Shown here piece after piece: positions 1-11,117 of a DNA stretch of 32,271 bases. Position 1 is the first letter of the stretch. The number at the start of each line of letters is the position of its first letter. Source of the DNA: Actinomycetota bacterium (lineage in GTDB: Bacteria > Actinomycetota > Acidimicrobiia > Acidimicrobiales > Ilumatobacteraceae). A program made the position numbers and the translations under genes. The notes below the pieces were generated by a model, which was given only the letters and a program-made list of their open reading frames with translations, was not told the DNA's origin and did no database searches. The stretch is from assembly GCA_026393585.1 (NCBI GenBank), contig JAPKZV010000107.1, positions 1 through 32,271 on the forward strand, written 5' to 3'.

Positions 1-2
1 TG

Positions 3-1730
3 CGCGAAACCGAAGGTGACATTTTGGTTTTCTTGCCAGGCATTGGCGAAATTCGCCGCGCTATTACTGCAACCGAAAGCGTGACCGAAGGGGCCGTAGA
101 TCTCTTCCCGCTTGCTGGTGCTCTTTCCTTAGAGGAACAAGATGCGGCACTCGCCCCCAGTCGACCCGGACGACGGCGCATTGTGTTCTCCACCGATATT
201 GCCGAGAGCTCGCTCACTGTCGATGGCGTGCGCGTGGTAATTGACTCGGGCATTGCTCGTGCACCTCGGTTCGACCCGCGTACCGGCATGACGCGCCTCA
301 CCACGGTCAATATCAGCCAAGCAAGTGCCCACCAACGTGCAGGTCGCTCTGGGCGACTCGGCAATGGCACGGCATACAGGCTTTGGCCACAAGCAGAACA
401 TGGCTCGCGTCGTTCACAAGTGGAACCAGAAATTTTGCAAGTCGACCTCGCTCAAGTTGCTCTTGAACTCGCCGCATGGGGAGTAGATGTTCGGAACCTT
501 GCCTTTCTCGACACCCCACCTGCAGCTGCATTTGAAAAAGGACGCACGTTGCTCACTCTCATTGGGGCTCTCAACAGTGAAGGCTCTATTACCGAACTCG
601 GTAAGAAAATGCTCTCGCTTCCTCTGCACCCTCGACTAGGAGCAATGGTGATGAGTGCAACACCACAAGAAATGTGGACAGCATGTTTGCTCGCCTGCTT
701 GCTTGAAGAACGCGACATTGTTCGCGGACTACGCGACAACGTTCCTGAAGACCTGGCATGGCGCATTGAGTGTGTCGATGGAATGAGCAGTGACGACCGC
801 ATTGATCGTCGTGCAAGTGCTCGCGTGCGCGACCAGGCCCGTGATTTGCTGAGTAGGGCCAACCGCGTGCACGGGATGAATAGTTCAAGCGAATCGGTTG
901 TAGTTCATGAAACTGGCAAGCTTCTCTTGCGCGCGTATCCCGATTGGCTCGCTGTGCGCAAAACTGCTGGTGGTCAATTTCAATTGCGCAGTGGAGCTGC
1001 AGCATGGATGCCAAAAAACGCGCATCTCGCCGAAGAGCAATTCCTTGTTGCCGCCGACCTCGATGGCGATCGAAAGAACAGCCGTATTCGCCTTGCCGCA
1101 TCAATTTCGCAAGAAGACATCACCGACCAACTCGCTGAGCACATGACGGTGAGCAATGAACTTGTATGGGACCGTGAACGAAACGACCTCATACGTCATA
1201 TTGAGTGGAAGCTCGACGGCATGCGTCTACGCACCGTGCGTCAAAAGCCTGAGCCCAGTGAGCAAACAACGACCGCGCTCATCGAGCGGATTCGTGCAAC
1301 GAGCTTGCAAGCACTCACTTGGAACGACAACGCCATCTCGTTGCGCCAACGTGTTGCTTTTCTCCATTCACGCAACAACGAGTGGCCCGACTGGAGCAAC
1401 AAGAACTTGCTTGCCAGCCTCGATGAATGGCTTGAGCCCTATCTTGCCGGGTGCACATCGCGCAGCGACCTTGAAGCACTGAACGTGGCGCTCATTTTGC
1501 GCAGTGGGCTCCCCATGCACCTTGGCAGCGAGCTCGATGCCCTGGCCCCCGAGCGCGTCACACTGAACAACGGCGCCGAGTTCACTATTGCCTATCGTGC
1601 TCAACGTCCCGTGCAAGTGACAAGCGACCTGCCTGCTTTTTGGGCGGGCTCGTGGGCTGAAGTGCGCAAGGAAATGGCCGGGCGTTACCCCAAACACTCG
1701 TGGCCAGCCAATCCAAACGTGCGCGAGTAG
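3..1730 (+). CDS. hrpB: ATP-dependent helicase HrpB, C-terminal part (5' truncated by window edge)
   Basis: Open frame from the window edge (RETEGDILVFLPGIGEIRRA...); DEAH-helicase motifs TDIAESSLT and QRAGRSGRLGNGTAYRLW, followed by an HA2/HrpB-type C-terminal region. Confidence 0.88.
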   Translation, partial: RETEGDILVFLPGIGEIRRAITATESVTEGAVDLFPLAGALSLEEQDAALAPSRPGRRRIVFSTDIAESSLTVDGVRVVIDSGIARAPRFDPRTGMTRLTTVNISQASAHQRAGRSGRLGNGTAYRLWPQAEHGSRRSQVEPEILQVDLAQVALELAAWGVDVRNLAFLDTPPAAAFEKGRTLLTLIGALNSEGSITELGKKMLSLPLHPRLGAMVMSATPQEMWTACLLACLLEERDIVRGLRDNVPEDLAWRIECVDGMSSDDRIDRRASARVRDQARDLLSRANRVHGMNSSSESVVVHETGKLLLRAYPDWLAVRKTAGGQFQLRSGAAAWMPKNAHLAEEQFLVAADLDGDRKNSRIRLAASISQEDITDQLAEHMTVSNELVWDRERNDLIRHIEWKLDGMRLRTVRQKPEPSEQTTTALIERIRATSLQALTWNDNAISLRQRVAFLHSRNNEWPDWSNKNLLASLDEWLEPYLAGCTSRSDLEALNVALILRSGLPMHLGSELDALAPERVTLNNGAEFTIAYRAQRPVQVTSDLPAFWAGSWAEVRKEMAGRYPKHSWPANPNVRE

Positions 1731-1742
1731 ACCTCTAGCCCC

Positions 1743-1754
1743 TACCGTAGAGGC
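1743..1754 (+). promoter_or_regulatory. Putative leaderless -10 element (TACCGT, 6 nt before ATG) of the fumarase gene
   Basis: TACCGT-AGAGGC-ATG matches TANNNT-N6-ATG. Confidence 0.5.
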
Positions 1755-3407
1755 ATGGCTGATTTTGACTTCACCGAGATCTTCCCCCTCGGCCCCGACA
1801 CCACTACTTACCGCTACCTCGGAAACGAGGGTGTCTCTACCTTCGATTCTCCCGCAGGAACTTTTCTGCGCGTTGAGCCAAGTGCCATCACACTGCTCAC
1901 AAGCACAGCGATGCGCGACATTGCTCACCTCCTGCGCGCCAGCCACTTACAACAACTTGCCAACATCTTGGATGACCCCGAAGCAAGCGATAACGACCGC
2001 TTTGTTGCTCTCGACCTCTTGAAGAACGCAAGCATTGCGGCTGGTGGAATTTTGCCAATGTGCCAAGACACCGGTACGGCAATTGTGAAAGGCAAGAAGG
2101 GCCAATTCGTATTCACAGGCGGCGGCGATGAAGAAGCAATTGCACGCGGTATTTACAACACATATCTCACCAGCAACTTGCGTTACAGCCAAATGGCTCC
2201 GCTCAACATGTACGACGAAGTCAACACTGGCAACAACCTTCCGGCTGAAATCAAAATTTCTGCTGTCGATGGCGATGCATACAAGTTTCTCTTCATGGCA
2301 AAGGGTGGCGGCTCTGCAAACAAGAGTTACCTCTTCCAGGAGACCAAAGCACTGCTGAATGAAAAGGCACTTTTGCCTTGGCTGTTCGACAAAATGAAAA
2401 CTCTCGGCACAGCAGCTTGCCCGCCGTATCACCTTGCTGTTGTTATTGGTGGTACCTCTGCGGAAATTGCAGTGGAAACAGCAAAGCTAGCCAGCGCTCG
2501 TTACCTCGATTCACTCCCCACTGCCGGCAGTGCACTTGGCCACGCGTTTCGCGATGTCGAACTTGAGCAAAAAGTGTTGAAGCTTGCCCAACAAACAGGA
2601 ATCGGTGCACAATTCGGCGGTAAGTACTTCTGCCACGACGTACGTGTAGTGCGTCTTCCTCGCCACGGTGCAAGTTGCCCGGTTGCATTTGCAGTTTCAT
2701 GCAGTGCCGACCGGCAAGCAGTAGGCAAAATTACCGCCAAAGGCATTTTTCTCGAGGAACTTGAAACCGACCCTGCACGTTTCTTGCCTGAAATTACCGA
2801 AGACCAACTTGCCAGTGAAGTTGTGCAAATCGATCTCACACAACCCATGAGCGACATTCGCAAAAAGTTGTCGCAGTACCCTGTGAAAACTCGCGTCATG
2901 CTCACTGGCCCCATGGTGGTGGCACGCGATATTGCGCACGCAAAAATTAAAGAGCGCATCGACGCTGGTGGCGGCATGCCGCAGTACATGAAAGATTTCT
3001 GCGTGTACTACGCAGGGCCAGCAAAAACACCTACTGGCATGGCGTCGGGTTCATTCGGACCCACTACCGCTGGTCGCATGGACTCATACGTTGATGAGTT
3101 CCAAGCACAAGGTGGCAGCTTCATCATGCTTGCTAAGGGCAACCGCTCTGCGCAAGTAACAAATGCTTGCAAAACACATGGTGGTTTCTACTTGGGTTCA
3201 ATTGGCGGCCCCGCTGCGCGTCTTGCTCAAGATTGCATTACCAAAGTTGAGGTGTTGGAATACGCAGAGCTTGGCATGGAAGCAGTTTGGAAAATTGAAG
3301 TGAAAGATTTTCCAGCATTCATCGTGGTCGACGACAAAGGAAACGACTTCTTCGACCTAGTGAACAAGCCGTATCAGCCCAGCCCTGTTTCCATTAACAA
3401 ACACTAA
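1755..3407 (+). CDS. Fumarate hydratase class I (Fe-S type)
   Basis: 550 aa; [50 protein letters not shown] and [27 protein letters not shown] are typical of class I fumarases. Confidence 0.93.
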   Translation: MADFDFTEIFPLGPDTTTYRYLGNEGVSTFDSPAGTFLRVEPSAITLLTSTAMRDIAHLLRASHLQQLANILDDPEASDNDRFVALDLLKNASIAAGGILPMCQDTGTAIVKGKKGQFVFTGGGDEEAIARGIYNTYLTSNLRYSQMAPLNMYDEVNTGNNLPAEIKISAVDGDAYKFLFMAKGGGSANKSYLFQETKALLNEKALLPWLFDKMKTLGTAACPPYHLAVVIGGTSAEIAVETAKLASARYLDSLPTAGSALGHAFRDVELEQKVLKLAQQTGIGAQFGGKYFCHDVRVVRLPRHGASCPVAFAVSCSADRQAVGKITAKGIFLEELETDPARFLPEITEDQLASEVVQIDLTQPMSDIRKKLSQYPVKTRVMLTGPMVVARDIAHAKIKERIDAGGGMPQYMKDFCVYYAGPAKTPTGMASGSFGPTTAGRMDSYVDEFQAQGGSFIMLAKGNRSAQVTNACKTHGGFYLGSIGGPAARLAQDCITKVEVLEYAELGMEAVWKIEVKDFPAFIVVDDKGNDFFDLVNKPYQPSPVSINKH

Positions 3408-3416
3408 AAAGGGCCG

Positions 3417-4241
3417 TTAGCCCAATTCGCCCGCAAGCTCACCTAAGCGTTTTTCTCCATCGCTTGTTTGGCCACCGCGTTCCATAAAGTTTTGCATTGC
3501 AGTTTGTGCACGCGGGTCGGCGAGCAACTTGTTGAAGCCAATCGCCTCTTCCAAGAGTTCGTCGTGAATGTTGTGGTCGCTGCGCAAAATTGCAGCCTTA
3601 GCTTCTTGCACCGCTGCTGGCGGGAAAGATGCAATGCGTTGTGCCATGCGATTGACGAAGGGCCATAGCTCGTCTGCATTGAATGCTCGGTTGACCCAAC
3701 CCCATTGTTCAGCAGTATCGGCGTCGATATCGTCACAACCAAGTACCACTTCTAATGCTCGCGAACGCCCCACTAAACGCGACAGGCGTACTGTGCCACT
3801 TCCGCCGGGGATAATGCCCAGAGCAACTTCTGGCTGATTGAAAATTGCTTTACCTCGCAACGCAAAACGCATGTCACAACTCAGCGCGAGTTCGCTTCCC
3901 CCGCCGCCAATGCGACCTTCGATAACCGCAATGGTTGCTTTGGGCATTTCGCGAAAGGCTTCACACATTTTGGTGAACGTATTGAGTTCAGTGGGTGTGG
4001 GCAAATTTTGTGGAATTTGCAAAATGAGACCCACGTCGAAGTGCGGAATGAAGAAGTCGGGGTTGGCGGAACTCAAAATGACTACGCGCACGTCGTTATC
4101 GACGGCAAGTTCACCTGCAAGTTTTGCCATCTCGCCATAAAGCGGAAGATCAAAGATATTGATGGGTGGATTGTTGATGACAACTGAAGCAACGCCATCG
4201 ACAACTTCTACACGTGCTAATTGATAACCGGAATAGTCCAT
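3417..4241 (-). CDS. Enoyl-CoA hydratase/isomerase family protein
   Basis: Crotonase fold: IEGRIGGGGSELALSCDMRFA...NQPEVALGIIPGGSGTVRLSRLVGR; GGAG-type RBS upstream. Confidence 0.9.
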   Translation of the reverse strand: MDYSGYQLARVEVVDGVASVVINNPPINIFDLPLYGEMAKLAGELAVDNDVRVVILSSANPDFFIPHFDVGLILQIPQNLPTPTELNTFTKMCEAFREMPKATIAVIEGRIGGGGSELALSCDMRFALRGKAIFNQPEVALGIIPGGSGTVRLSRLVGRSRALEVVLGCDDIDADTAEQWGWVNRAFNADELWPFVNRMAQRIASFPPAAVQEAKAAILRSDHNIHDELLEEAIGFNKLLADPRAQTAMQNFMERGGQTSDGEKRLGELAGELG

Positions 4242-4249
4242 GACCTCTC

Positions 4250-5155
4250 CTACAAAAGTGACTTCATGGCAGCACGAGTAGCGGCTGTTTCATCGGGGTT
4301 ACCACCAAATTCCACCGCTCCAAAGTCGGTGACGCCAATGTCGCGCAACGCACTCACTCGTTCACATACTTCTGCAGCACTTCCCACAATGGCAATGTCG
4401 GCTGGCCCTGCTGCACCTTCAAGGTCGAGCATGGCGCGGTAGCTAGGGAGTTGGCCATAAATAGCAAAAACCTGCGATGCGCGGGCTAAAGCGCCTGCGC
4501 GATCTTCGGTGACGCATACAGGCAACGCCGCAATGACGCGCGGTGTTGGCTTTCCTGCTTCATCGGCTGCACGGTTGAGTGTAGGAATGGTGTGCGACGA
4601 CAATGTGGCTGGCCCTGTGCACCAGGTAAGAGTGCCATCGGCAAGCGCGCCAGTTACGCGAAGCATTTGCTCGCCAAGTGCAGCAACTACAACAGAAAAT
4701 GGTTGCGAACCAGGAACGGAAACATCTGCATGAGCTGAATACACCTCGCCCCTGAATGACACTTTCGATGTTTGTGCAATCTGAGCGAGAACAGTGAGGT
4801 ATTCACGCATGTGTCGTACTGGTTTATCGAACGACATGCCCATCATGTTCTCAATCACAATTTTGTGACTCAACCCAATTCCCAAGCACAACCGGCCGCT
4901 CACTGCGGCATTCACCGTGAGGCACTGCTGCGCCAACATCATGGGGTGGCGTGGGTAGGTTGGCACTACTGCTGTGCCAAGTTCAATCCGCGGAACTTCT
5001 CGCCCAACAACTGCAAGAGCGGTAAGAGTATCGTGGCCGAATAACTGGGGAGCCCAATAACTGGCAAAACCATCTTGTTCCGCTGCTCGTGCCTCGACCA
5101 CAATGTCATCGAGGGTTCCAGTAGTAATTGCTCCACCAAAAATTCCAATTTTCAT
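4250..5155 (-). CDS. LLM-class (luciferase-like, probably F420-dependent) oxidoreductase
   Basis: MKIGIFGG start chosen within the 4250..5200 ORF; ELGTAVVPTYPRHPMMLAQQCLTVNAAVSGRLCLGIGLSH is an LLM signature. Confidence 0.88.
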   Translation of the reverse strand: MKIGIFGGAITTGTLDDIVVEARAAEQDGFASYWAPQLFGHDTLTALAVVGREVPRIELGTAVVPTYPRHPMMLAQQCLTVNAAVSGRLCLGIGLSHKIVIENMMGMSFDKPVRHMREYLTVLAQIAQTSKVSFRGEVYSAHADVSVPGSQPFSVVVAALGEQMLRVTGALADGTLTWCTGPATLSSHTIPTLNRAADEAGKPTPRVIAALPVCVTEDRAGALARASQVFAIYGQLPSYRAMLDLEGAAGPADIAIVGSAAEVCERVSALRDIGVTDFGAVEFGGNPDETAATRAAMKSLL

Positions 5156-5168
5156 GAGCGAAACCGTA
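5156..5168 (-). promoter_or_regulatory. Putative leaderless -10 element (TACGGT, 7 nt before ATG) of the LLM gene
   Basis: Minus strand TACGGT-TTCGCTC-ATG. Confidence 0.5.
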
Positions 5169-5192
5169 TCACTCGTAGAGCAATGAATACCC

Positions 5193-6809
5193 CTAGGCAA
5201 GGCTCACGAGATCGAGCCACGACTTGTTGAAATAGTCCACTTCGCCGTCGGGAAGCAAGAGGACTTTGGTTGGCGAGAGCCGCTCAACAAATTCGGGGTC
5301 GTGACTTACGAAAATGATTGCGCCTTTCCAATCGGAAAGTGAGTTGGCAATTGATTCGCGACTCGCAGGGTCGAGGTTGTTCGTTGGTTCGTCGAGCAAA
5401 AGCAAGTTGTTGCGACCCACCATCAACATGGCGAGAGCAAGTTTTGTTTTTTCTCCACCCGAGAGCGTTCCTGATTCTTGGAATACTTTGGTTCCTGAGA
5501 GGCCGAACATGCCTAGGTAGCCACGTAGTTGTGTTTCTGTGAGCGCCAACTGCGGCGGTGCTTCTTTGCGCATGTGGTCGATGAGGTTGGCGTGCGGGTC
5601 GAGGTTGTCGTGCTCTTGTGCGTAATAACCCATTTGCACTTTGTACCCAAACTCGAAGTTGCCGAGGTTCGCCTCAGTTTCACCAGCCAAAATACGCAGC
5701 AAGCTTGTTTTACCGGCACCATTGAGACCCAATATGAGCAGTCGCTCGCCTCTGCCCAAATCGAAAGAGACATCTTCAAAAATAGGTGGCCCCGCGTAAG
5801 CCTTCGACAAATGGCTCACGGTGATGACCGTTTCACCAGCTTGTGGCGGGTCGGGAAACTTCACTTTCATAACGCGATCTTTTGCACCGGCCTTCGTACG
5901 AGTTGACTCCATGCGGTCAATACGCTTTTCAATGCTGTGCGCCATGCTTGCTTTTGTTGCTTTTGCTCCAAAGCGATCGACCAATGTTTGCAAGCGATCA
6001 ATTTCTTTCGACTCCATTGCGGCTTTCTTTGCCGTTCTGCGCTCGTCGTCTGCACGTGAAGTTTTGTATTGCGTATAGGTGCCCTTGTACTCCACCAAGG
6101 TGCCCACTTCATCTTCGCCCGGGCGATCGAGGTGCAGCACACGAGTAATTGCTTCATCGAGCAATTCAAGGTCGTGGCTAATAACCAGTAGAGCGCCACG
6201 GTATTGGCGCAGAAAGTTGAGCAACCAGTTTTTTGCGTCAACGTCGAGGTGGTTGGTGGGCTCATCGAGCAACAACATGTCGCTGCCGGCAAACAAAATG
6301 CGCGCGAGTTCTACTCGCCGACGCTCTCCGCCAGAAAGAACTCCAAGTTGCAAATCGAGACGGTCGGGCTTCAGCCCCAAACCTGCTGCAATGGAACGCG
6401 CTTCGCTATCGGCTGAGTATCCACCCTTGTCGCGAAATAGTTCTTCGGCCTTGGTGTATTTGCGAATATTTGCTTCACTGGCGTTTTCTTCCATGCCAAT
6501 GCGCAACTTCTCTAAACGCGTGAGATCTTCGTCAATGTTGCGCCCCGACAAAATATGGTTGACCGCGAGTCGTCCGTCGAATTGTCCGGCTGCTCGTGGA
6601 TCTTGCGATAAGTAGCCGTAGCCACCTTTACGCAAAATGTTTCCCTTTGTGGGGTCGTTGTCCCCGCCGAGAGTTTTGAACAGTGTGGTCTTGCCTGCAC
6701 CGTTGCGACCCACAAGACCCACTTTGTCGCGGGGCATGACCGTGAAGGTTGCGTCTTCAACAATGGTCTTGCCGCCTATTTCAACGGTGATGGCATTGAC
6801 TTGAAGCAC
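5193..6809 (-). CDS. ABC-F family ATP-binding protein
   Basis: Two ABC domains (GRNGAGKTTLFKTLGG/LSGGERRRVELARIL/LLLDEPTNHLD and GLNGAGKTSLLRIL/LSGGEKTKLALAML/LLLDEPTNNLD), no TM segments, GTG start. Confidence 0.93.
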   Translation of the reverse strand: MLQVNAITVEIGGKTIVEDATFTVMPRDKVGLVGRNGAGKTTLFKTLGGDNDPTKGNILRKGGYGYLSQDPRAAGQFDGRLAVNHILSGRNIDEDLTRLEKLRIGMEENASEANIRKYTKAEELFRDKGGYSADSEARSIAAGLGLKPDRLDLQLGVLSGGERRRVELARILFAGSDMLLLDEPTNHLDVDAKNWLLNFLRQYRGALLVISHDLELLDEAITRVLHLDRPGEDEVGTLVEYKGTYTQYKTSRADDERRTAKKAAMESKEIDRLQTLVDRFGAKATKASMAHSIEKRIDRMESTRTKAGAKDRVMKVKFPDPPQAGETVITVSHLSKAYAGPPIFEDVSFDLGRGERLLILGLNGAGKTSLLRILAGETEANLGNFEFGYKVQMGYYAQEHDNLDPHANLIDHMRKEAPPQLALTETQLRGYLGMFGLSGTKVFQESGTLSGGEKTKLALAMLMVGRNNLLLLDEPTNNLDPASRESIANSLSDWKGAIIFVSHDPEFVERLSPTKVLLLPDGEVDYFNKSWLDLVSLA

Positions 6810-6877
6810 CGACCTATCGTGTCACCCCTCACGCTCAGTAACAACCACCATTTCAAATAGGCAGCGTGACTTTCGTT

Positions 6878-7861
6878 TTAACCCGCAGGTGCGGCGCTCG
6901 TTGGCGTAGGAGTAGTAGTTGCAACAACAGCAGTTGTAGCAACAGGAACCGTTGTTACAGGCGCTGCTACTACGGTTGTCGCTGTGGCAGGACTCGTGGT
7001 TGCCACTGGAATAGGCGCTGAGGTGGAGTTTGTTGCCAAAGTTGTTGGAACGCCCACACCGAGGGCTGTTGTGGTGGGCATCACACCTTGCAATACCCGC
7101 GAGTCGTCTTGGAAATAGACCTTCATGCAATCACCCGGAGCAGTTGGCGCTACACCTACTGCTCGCGCAATAGCTGTTGCAAGAACTACTCGGCCATCGG
7201 GGCTGGGGTGAATGCCATCGTTTGACCGCAATGAACGATTTGCCGAAATGGTTCGCCAGTCGAGCAACGTAATGTTTTCATTCGCAGCAACAAGCTCTTC
7301 AATAATGGCGTTGACTTCTGCTTGCTTACTGCGGAACTCTGTTGTGTTCACAAGAAGGATGGGCAATGGAGACACGCGAGCAATGGCTTTTTCCATCGCC
7401 GTGCGGTAGCGCTCTTTATTGCCGTCGTAGTTGGAACCAAGACCAATAACAACCGCATCCCAGCCTTCGCTCCAGCGACGGTCGAGTACTTTTCCGGCAA
7501 ACTCAGCGAACTGACCAGCCTCTGCTTCTAGAGCAACGTTCCAACCTTGTGGAACCATGAGACCACATGCTTCGTTTCCATAGCGCTTTGAAATTGAGGC
7601 CATGATCGAGTCGCCAATCATGAGCAAGTTATTTCCCTGGGCAACAGAACCTAAAACTGCACCCTCAAGTTTTGGAAACTTCACATCTGATGCAAGGTAT
7701 GGCGGCAATGTAGCAACACCAACAAAGTCGTTACCGGGAATACGGCCTACACCGTCGAGTTCTCCCCCGCTGCCATCATTCGACACCAACGAGCATGCCG
7801 AAACTCCCACAGCAAGAAATACTGTTGCAAGAAAAATGGGGAGGCGCTTGCGGTTCAACAT
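6878..7861 (-). CDS. SGNH/GDSL-type hydrolase lipoprotein with Ala/Thr/Val-rich C-terminal tail
   Basis: Lipobox AVGVSAC; block I LMIGDSIM, GLGSNYDGN, and block V NDGIHPSPDGR; C-terminus TTVVAAPVTTVPVATTAVVATTTPTPTSAAPAG. Confidence 0.75.
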   Translation of the reverse strand: MLNRKRLPIFLATVFLAVGVSACSLVSNDGSGGELDGVGRIPGNDFVGVATLPPYLASDVKFPKLEGAVLGSVAQGNNLLMIGDSIMASISKRYGNEACGLMVPQGWNVALEAEAGQFAEFAGKVLDRRWSEGWDAVVIGLGSNYDGNKERYRTAMEKAIARVSPLPILLVNTTEFRSKQAEVNAIIEELVAANENITLLDWRTISANRSLRSNDGIHPSPDGRVVLATAIARAVGVAPTAPGDCMKVYFQDDSRVLQGVMPTTTALGVGVPTTLATNSTSAPIPVATTSPATATTVVAAPVTTVPVATTAVVATTTPTPTSAAPAG

Positions 7862-7904
7862 CAGAGTTCTAGTCCACCGCCAAAAGTTCCGAAAAGCAAG
7901 TCAA

Positions 7905-8327
7905 TTACGAGTGACTAGTGCCATTACTTTTGCGTAATTCATCACGAATCTCAGCCAAAAGATCATTTGTTGAAGGGGCTGCCGCTGCTGAACGGAACTT
8001 GTTGTACAACTTCACAATAGAAAACATCACAAATGCAACGAGCAAAAAGTTGATGACCGCCGACAACAAAGTGCCAAACGGCAAGAAACTTCCGTTGAGA
8101 GTGAGACCTTTATCATTGAAATTCGGCTGTTGCCCACCAAAAATTGCTCCGAGGATTCCACCCAAGATGCCTTGGTTATCTTTACCGTCACCAGCAAAGG
8201 CATCGATGATGGTTTTGAAAGTTGCACCCATCACAAAGGCAACACCAATTTCCACCACATTGCCACGGTCGATGAATTCACGGAACTCTTTCACCACTTT
8301 GCTGGGTTTTTCAATTGCTTTTGGCAT
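7905..8327 (-). CDS. mscL: Large-conductance mechanosensitive channel MscL
   Basis: KEFREFIDRGNVVEIGVAFVMGATFKTIIDAF and PFGTLLSAVINFLLVAFVMFSIVKLYNK are MscL TM1/TM2. Confidence 0.95.
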   Translation of the reverse strand: MPKAIEKPSKVVKEFREFIDRGNVVEIGVAFVMGATFKTIIDAFAGDGKDNQGILGGILGAIFGGQQPNFNDKGLTLNGSFLPFGTLLSAVINFLLVAFVMFSIVKLYNKFRSAAAAPSTNDLLAEIRDELRKSNGTSHS

Positions 8328-8339
8328 ACACCCAATGTA
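8328..8339 (-). promoter_or_regulatory. Putative leaderless -10 element (TACATT, 6 nt before ATG) of mscL
   Basis: Minus strand TACATT-GGGTGT-ATG. Confidence 0.5.
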
Positions 8340-8341
8340 GG

Positions 8342-9625
8342 TCAGAGTTGCTCTTCAGAATTGTCATCTCTCTGCAGATCGCTAAACCTGTCAATTTTGC
8401 GCAACGAAGGAAAGAGGAACCAGAAAATACCTACGATGCCAACAGTGGCAACCCCACCACCCACAACGGCAGCTGGCGCGCCAAATGCTTGTGAGGCAAC
8501 TCCCGACTCAAATGCACCAAGCTCATTAGAAGCGCCAATAAACACATTCTCTACAGCCAGTACACGACCGCGTTTATCGTCGGGGGTCACGAGTGGAACA
8601 ATGGAGCCACGAATGAACACGCTCACCATGTCGGCGCCACTCAGCACGATGACCGCCGCAAACGCCACAAGGTAACTATGCGTGAGGCCCAGAACCACAG
8701 TTGCAATACCAAAAGTTGCAACAACAAAAAACAACAACCGACCAATGTGTCGACGTGCAGGTCGGAAAGCCAAGAACAACGCAACGCCAGCGGCACCAAT
8801 ACCTGCTGCTGCTCGCAACCATCCATAGGCAACGTCGCCTACATACAAACGCTCTTCTGCAATGACAGGCAGCAGTGCAATCGCCCCACCAAAGAGCACT
8901 GCAAAAAGGTCGAGTGAAATTGCCGCAAGCAAAATAGGGGTACGGCGAATGAACCGTAAACCTTCTAGCGCATCGTGCAAAGTTGGTCGTTCGCGATTTT
9001 CTTCATTTGCAACTTGCCCCGTTTTGACTCGCATCAAACTCAACAGGCCAATACATATGAGACCCGATGCCACCGCATATGCCACCCACGGGTCGACGCT
9101 ATACAACAACCCCGACGAAGCTGGGCCAAGAATGGCTGCACCGGTCCATGTTGCTGACGACAGTGCCACCACTGCCGGTAGTCCACCTGCCGGAGCAACC
9201 ATTGGCCATATGGAACGTGCCGCTGGTGCTATGAACGCACGCGACACGCCGTAGAGAAAAGTAATAAAGAAAATTGGGGCAACTGCGGTGGGGTGTGTAC
9301 GGGCATAAAACATCAGTGCAAGAGCTGAAACAAGTTCGCCAACAATTCCCAACATGGCAATTTTTTTGCGTTGGAATCTGTCGGCCACCATGCCGGTCAC
9401 TAAAACAAGAAATGCCGCGGGTAGAAACTCCACAAGGCCGATCCATCCGATGTCAATTTCTCTTCCCGTAATGTCGTACACCTGCTTACCAAGAGCTGCG
9501 GCTTGCAGCATCAAACCTGTGTACAGCGCGGTGGAATAAATGATCATATTGCGTACCGCAGGTACGCGAATCACGTCGCGAGTAGTTAACTCTGGAGGAG
9601 TTGAAGGAGAAACAGCATCTGACAC
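8342..9625 (-). CDS. MFS transporter
   Basis: About 12 hydrophobic segments; LVTGMVADRFQRKKIAMLG is an MFS loop 2-3 motif; GTG start. Confidence 0.87.
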   Translation of the reverse strand: MSDAVSPSTPPELTTRDVIRVPAVRNMIIYSTALYTGLMLQAAALGKQVYDITGREIDIGWIGLVEFLPAAFLVLVTGMVADRFQRKKIAMLGIVGELVSALALMFYARTHPTAVAPIFFITFLYGVSRAFIAPAARSIWPMVAPAGGLPAVVALSSATWTGAAILGPASSGLLYSVDPWVAYAVASGLICIGLLSLMRVKTGQVANEENRERPTLHDALEGLRFIRRTPILLAAISLDLFAVLFGGAIALLPVIAEERLYVGDVAYGWLRAAAGIGAAGVALFLAFRPARRHIGRLLFFVVATFGIATVVLGLTHSYLVAFAAVIVLSGADMVSVFIRGSIVPLVTPDDKRGRVLAVENVFIGASNELGAFESGVASQAFGAPAAVVGGGVATVGIVGIFWFLFPSLRKIDRFSDLQRDDNSEEQL

Positions 9626-9671
9626 AGTCTTGGCAGACTAGCGGGTGGGCCGAACGTGCTAGAACGTTTTC

Positions 9672-11117
9672 ATGGGCAACATTGCAGAAGAAACGCGCTG
9701 GCTCGATGCAACTGCGCAGGCAGCACTTATACGTAATAAAGAAGTCACCGCTGGTGAATTGGCTGAAGCGGCAATTTCCCGCATCGAGCAGTTGAACACG
9801 TTGGTGAATGCGGTCAACATTCCGTGGTTCGCTCATGGGCGAGAACTCGCCAAGCATATTGATGCAACAAGTCCGAACACTGCGTTTGCCGGTGTTCCCT
9901 TTTTACTTAAAGACCTCCACACCATGTACGAGGGGCAACATATTTCCCAAGGCAATAAGGCGCTCAAAGAAGCAAACTACATCGCTACTTCAGACACCAC
10001 TTTGGTAACGCGTCTCAAAGAGCAGCATCTTGTTTTTCTCGGCCGTACCAGCTCTCCCGAGTTCGGCAGTTTGCCTGTCACGGAGCCTGAAGCATGGGGT
10101 GCTACACGCAATCCGTGGAACACCAACTTCACTCCCGGTGGTTCAAGTGGTGGCGCTGCTGCAGCGGTTGCCTCGGGCATGGTTCCTATTGCTCACGCCA
10201 GTGATGGTGGTGGTTCCATTCGTGTTCCTGCATCTTGCTCTGGCCTTGTTGGGTTGAAGGTCTCTCAAGGTCGCATCTCGGTTGGCCCCACTCGTTTGGA
10301 AACCAACCTCGGCGTTGAGCTTGCCGTTTCGCGCAGCGTGCGCGATATTGCAGCGCTACTCGATGCAGTACATGGTCCTGGTGTCGGTGACACCGTCATT
10401 GCTCCTCCACCGCTTCGCCCTTACGTCGATGAACTCACTGCGAACCCTGGGAAATTGCGCATTGGTTTCGTTCAATCGCATTTCAATGGCAGCGCCATTC
10501 ACCCTGAGTGCGCCACCGCAGTTACCAACGCTGCCCAATTGCTGGAATCTCTTGGGCATCACGTAGAAATTGCATTTCCCGCAGCGATAAACGACTCCAA
10601 GGCGGGCAGCCGATTCATGAGCCTGTGGTCAACAAACATGGCAACAAGTCGTCAAAGTATTGCAACCATGTTGGGCCGTGAAGTAACAATTAACGATGTT
10701 GAGCTAGTGAACTGGGTGATGGCCGAGTACTCATCGAAAGTAAGCGCTCTCGACTACGCGCTCGCCATCAACGACAACGGCGTGTATCGACGCGCCGTAC
10801 AGCAATGGTGGGAAGATGGTTGGGATATTTTGCTCACACCAACACTCGCTGCGCCACCACTCGCTATAGGTGTTTCTGCGAACAACCCTGCAGACCCCAT
10901 GTCTCCACTCAAAATTGCTGGTGAATGGATGGGCTTCACCGCGCAGTTCAACACCACTGGGCAACCTGCCATCAGCTTGCCGCTGCACATGTCTGACAAC
11001 GGGTTACCTGTAGGTGTGCAACTTGTTGGTGCATATGGTCGCGAAGATATTCTCATTCGCTTAGCTGCACAAATAGAAACTGCCGCGCCGTGGGCGCACC
11101 TCACGCCAAGTATTTAA
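9672..11117 (+). CDS. Amidase (amidase signature family)
   Basis: [44 protein letters not shown] signature with Ser-cisSer-Lys core. Confidence 0.92.
   Translation: MGNIAEETRWLDATAQAALIRNKEVTAGELAEAAISRIEQLNTLVNAVNIPWFAHGRELAKHIDATSPNTAFAGVPFLLKDLHTMYEGQHISQGNKALKEANYIATSDTTLVTRLKEQHLVFLGRTSSPEFGSLPVTEPEAWGATRNPWNTNFTPGGSSGGAAAAVASGMVPIAHASDGGGSIRVPASCSGLVGLKVSQGRISVGPTRLETNLGVELAVSRSVRDIAALLDAVHGPGVGDTVIAPPPLRPYVDELTANPGKLRIGFVQSHFNGSAIHPECATAVTNAAQLLESLGHHVEIAFPAAINDSKAGSRFMSLWSTNMATSRQSIATMLGREVTINDVELVNWVMAEYSSKVSALDYALAINDNGVYRRAVQQWWEDGWDILLTPTLAAPPLAIGVSANNPADPMSPLKIAGEWMGFTAQFNTTGQPAISLPLHMSDNGLPVGVQLVGAYGREDILIRLAAQIETAAPWAHLTPSI

Noticed and set aside
589-1104. 171-aa minus ORF and other ORFs antisense to hrpB
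   Set aside because: Shadow frames within a conserved helicase; no start context or recognisable domain.
1732-1753. Inverted repeat CCTCTA-N10-TAGAGG before the fumarase start, considered as a riboswitch-like hairpin
   Set aside because: Six-base arms in a 24-nt spacer; the leaderless promoter TACCGT-N6-ATG lies within it and explains the sequence better.
3407-3432. GGGC-CGTTA-GCCC with adjacent A5/T5 as terminator between fumarase and enoyl-CoA hydratase
   Set aside because: Only a 4-bp stem, overlapping the stop codon; too weak to call as a terminator.
5193-6809. ABC-F protein as an antibiotic-resistance factor
   Set aside because: Nothing in the sequence I can read separates it from housekeeping ABC-F ribosome-associated ATPases; no biosynthetic or resistance context.
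6880-7030. Repetitive GTTGTAGCAACAG-like DNA, considered as a repeat array
   Set aside because: Explained by the Ala/Thr/Val-rich low-complexity C-terminus of the SGNH lipoprotein; no regular spacers, so not CRISPR.
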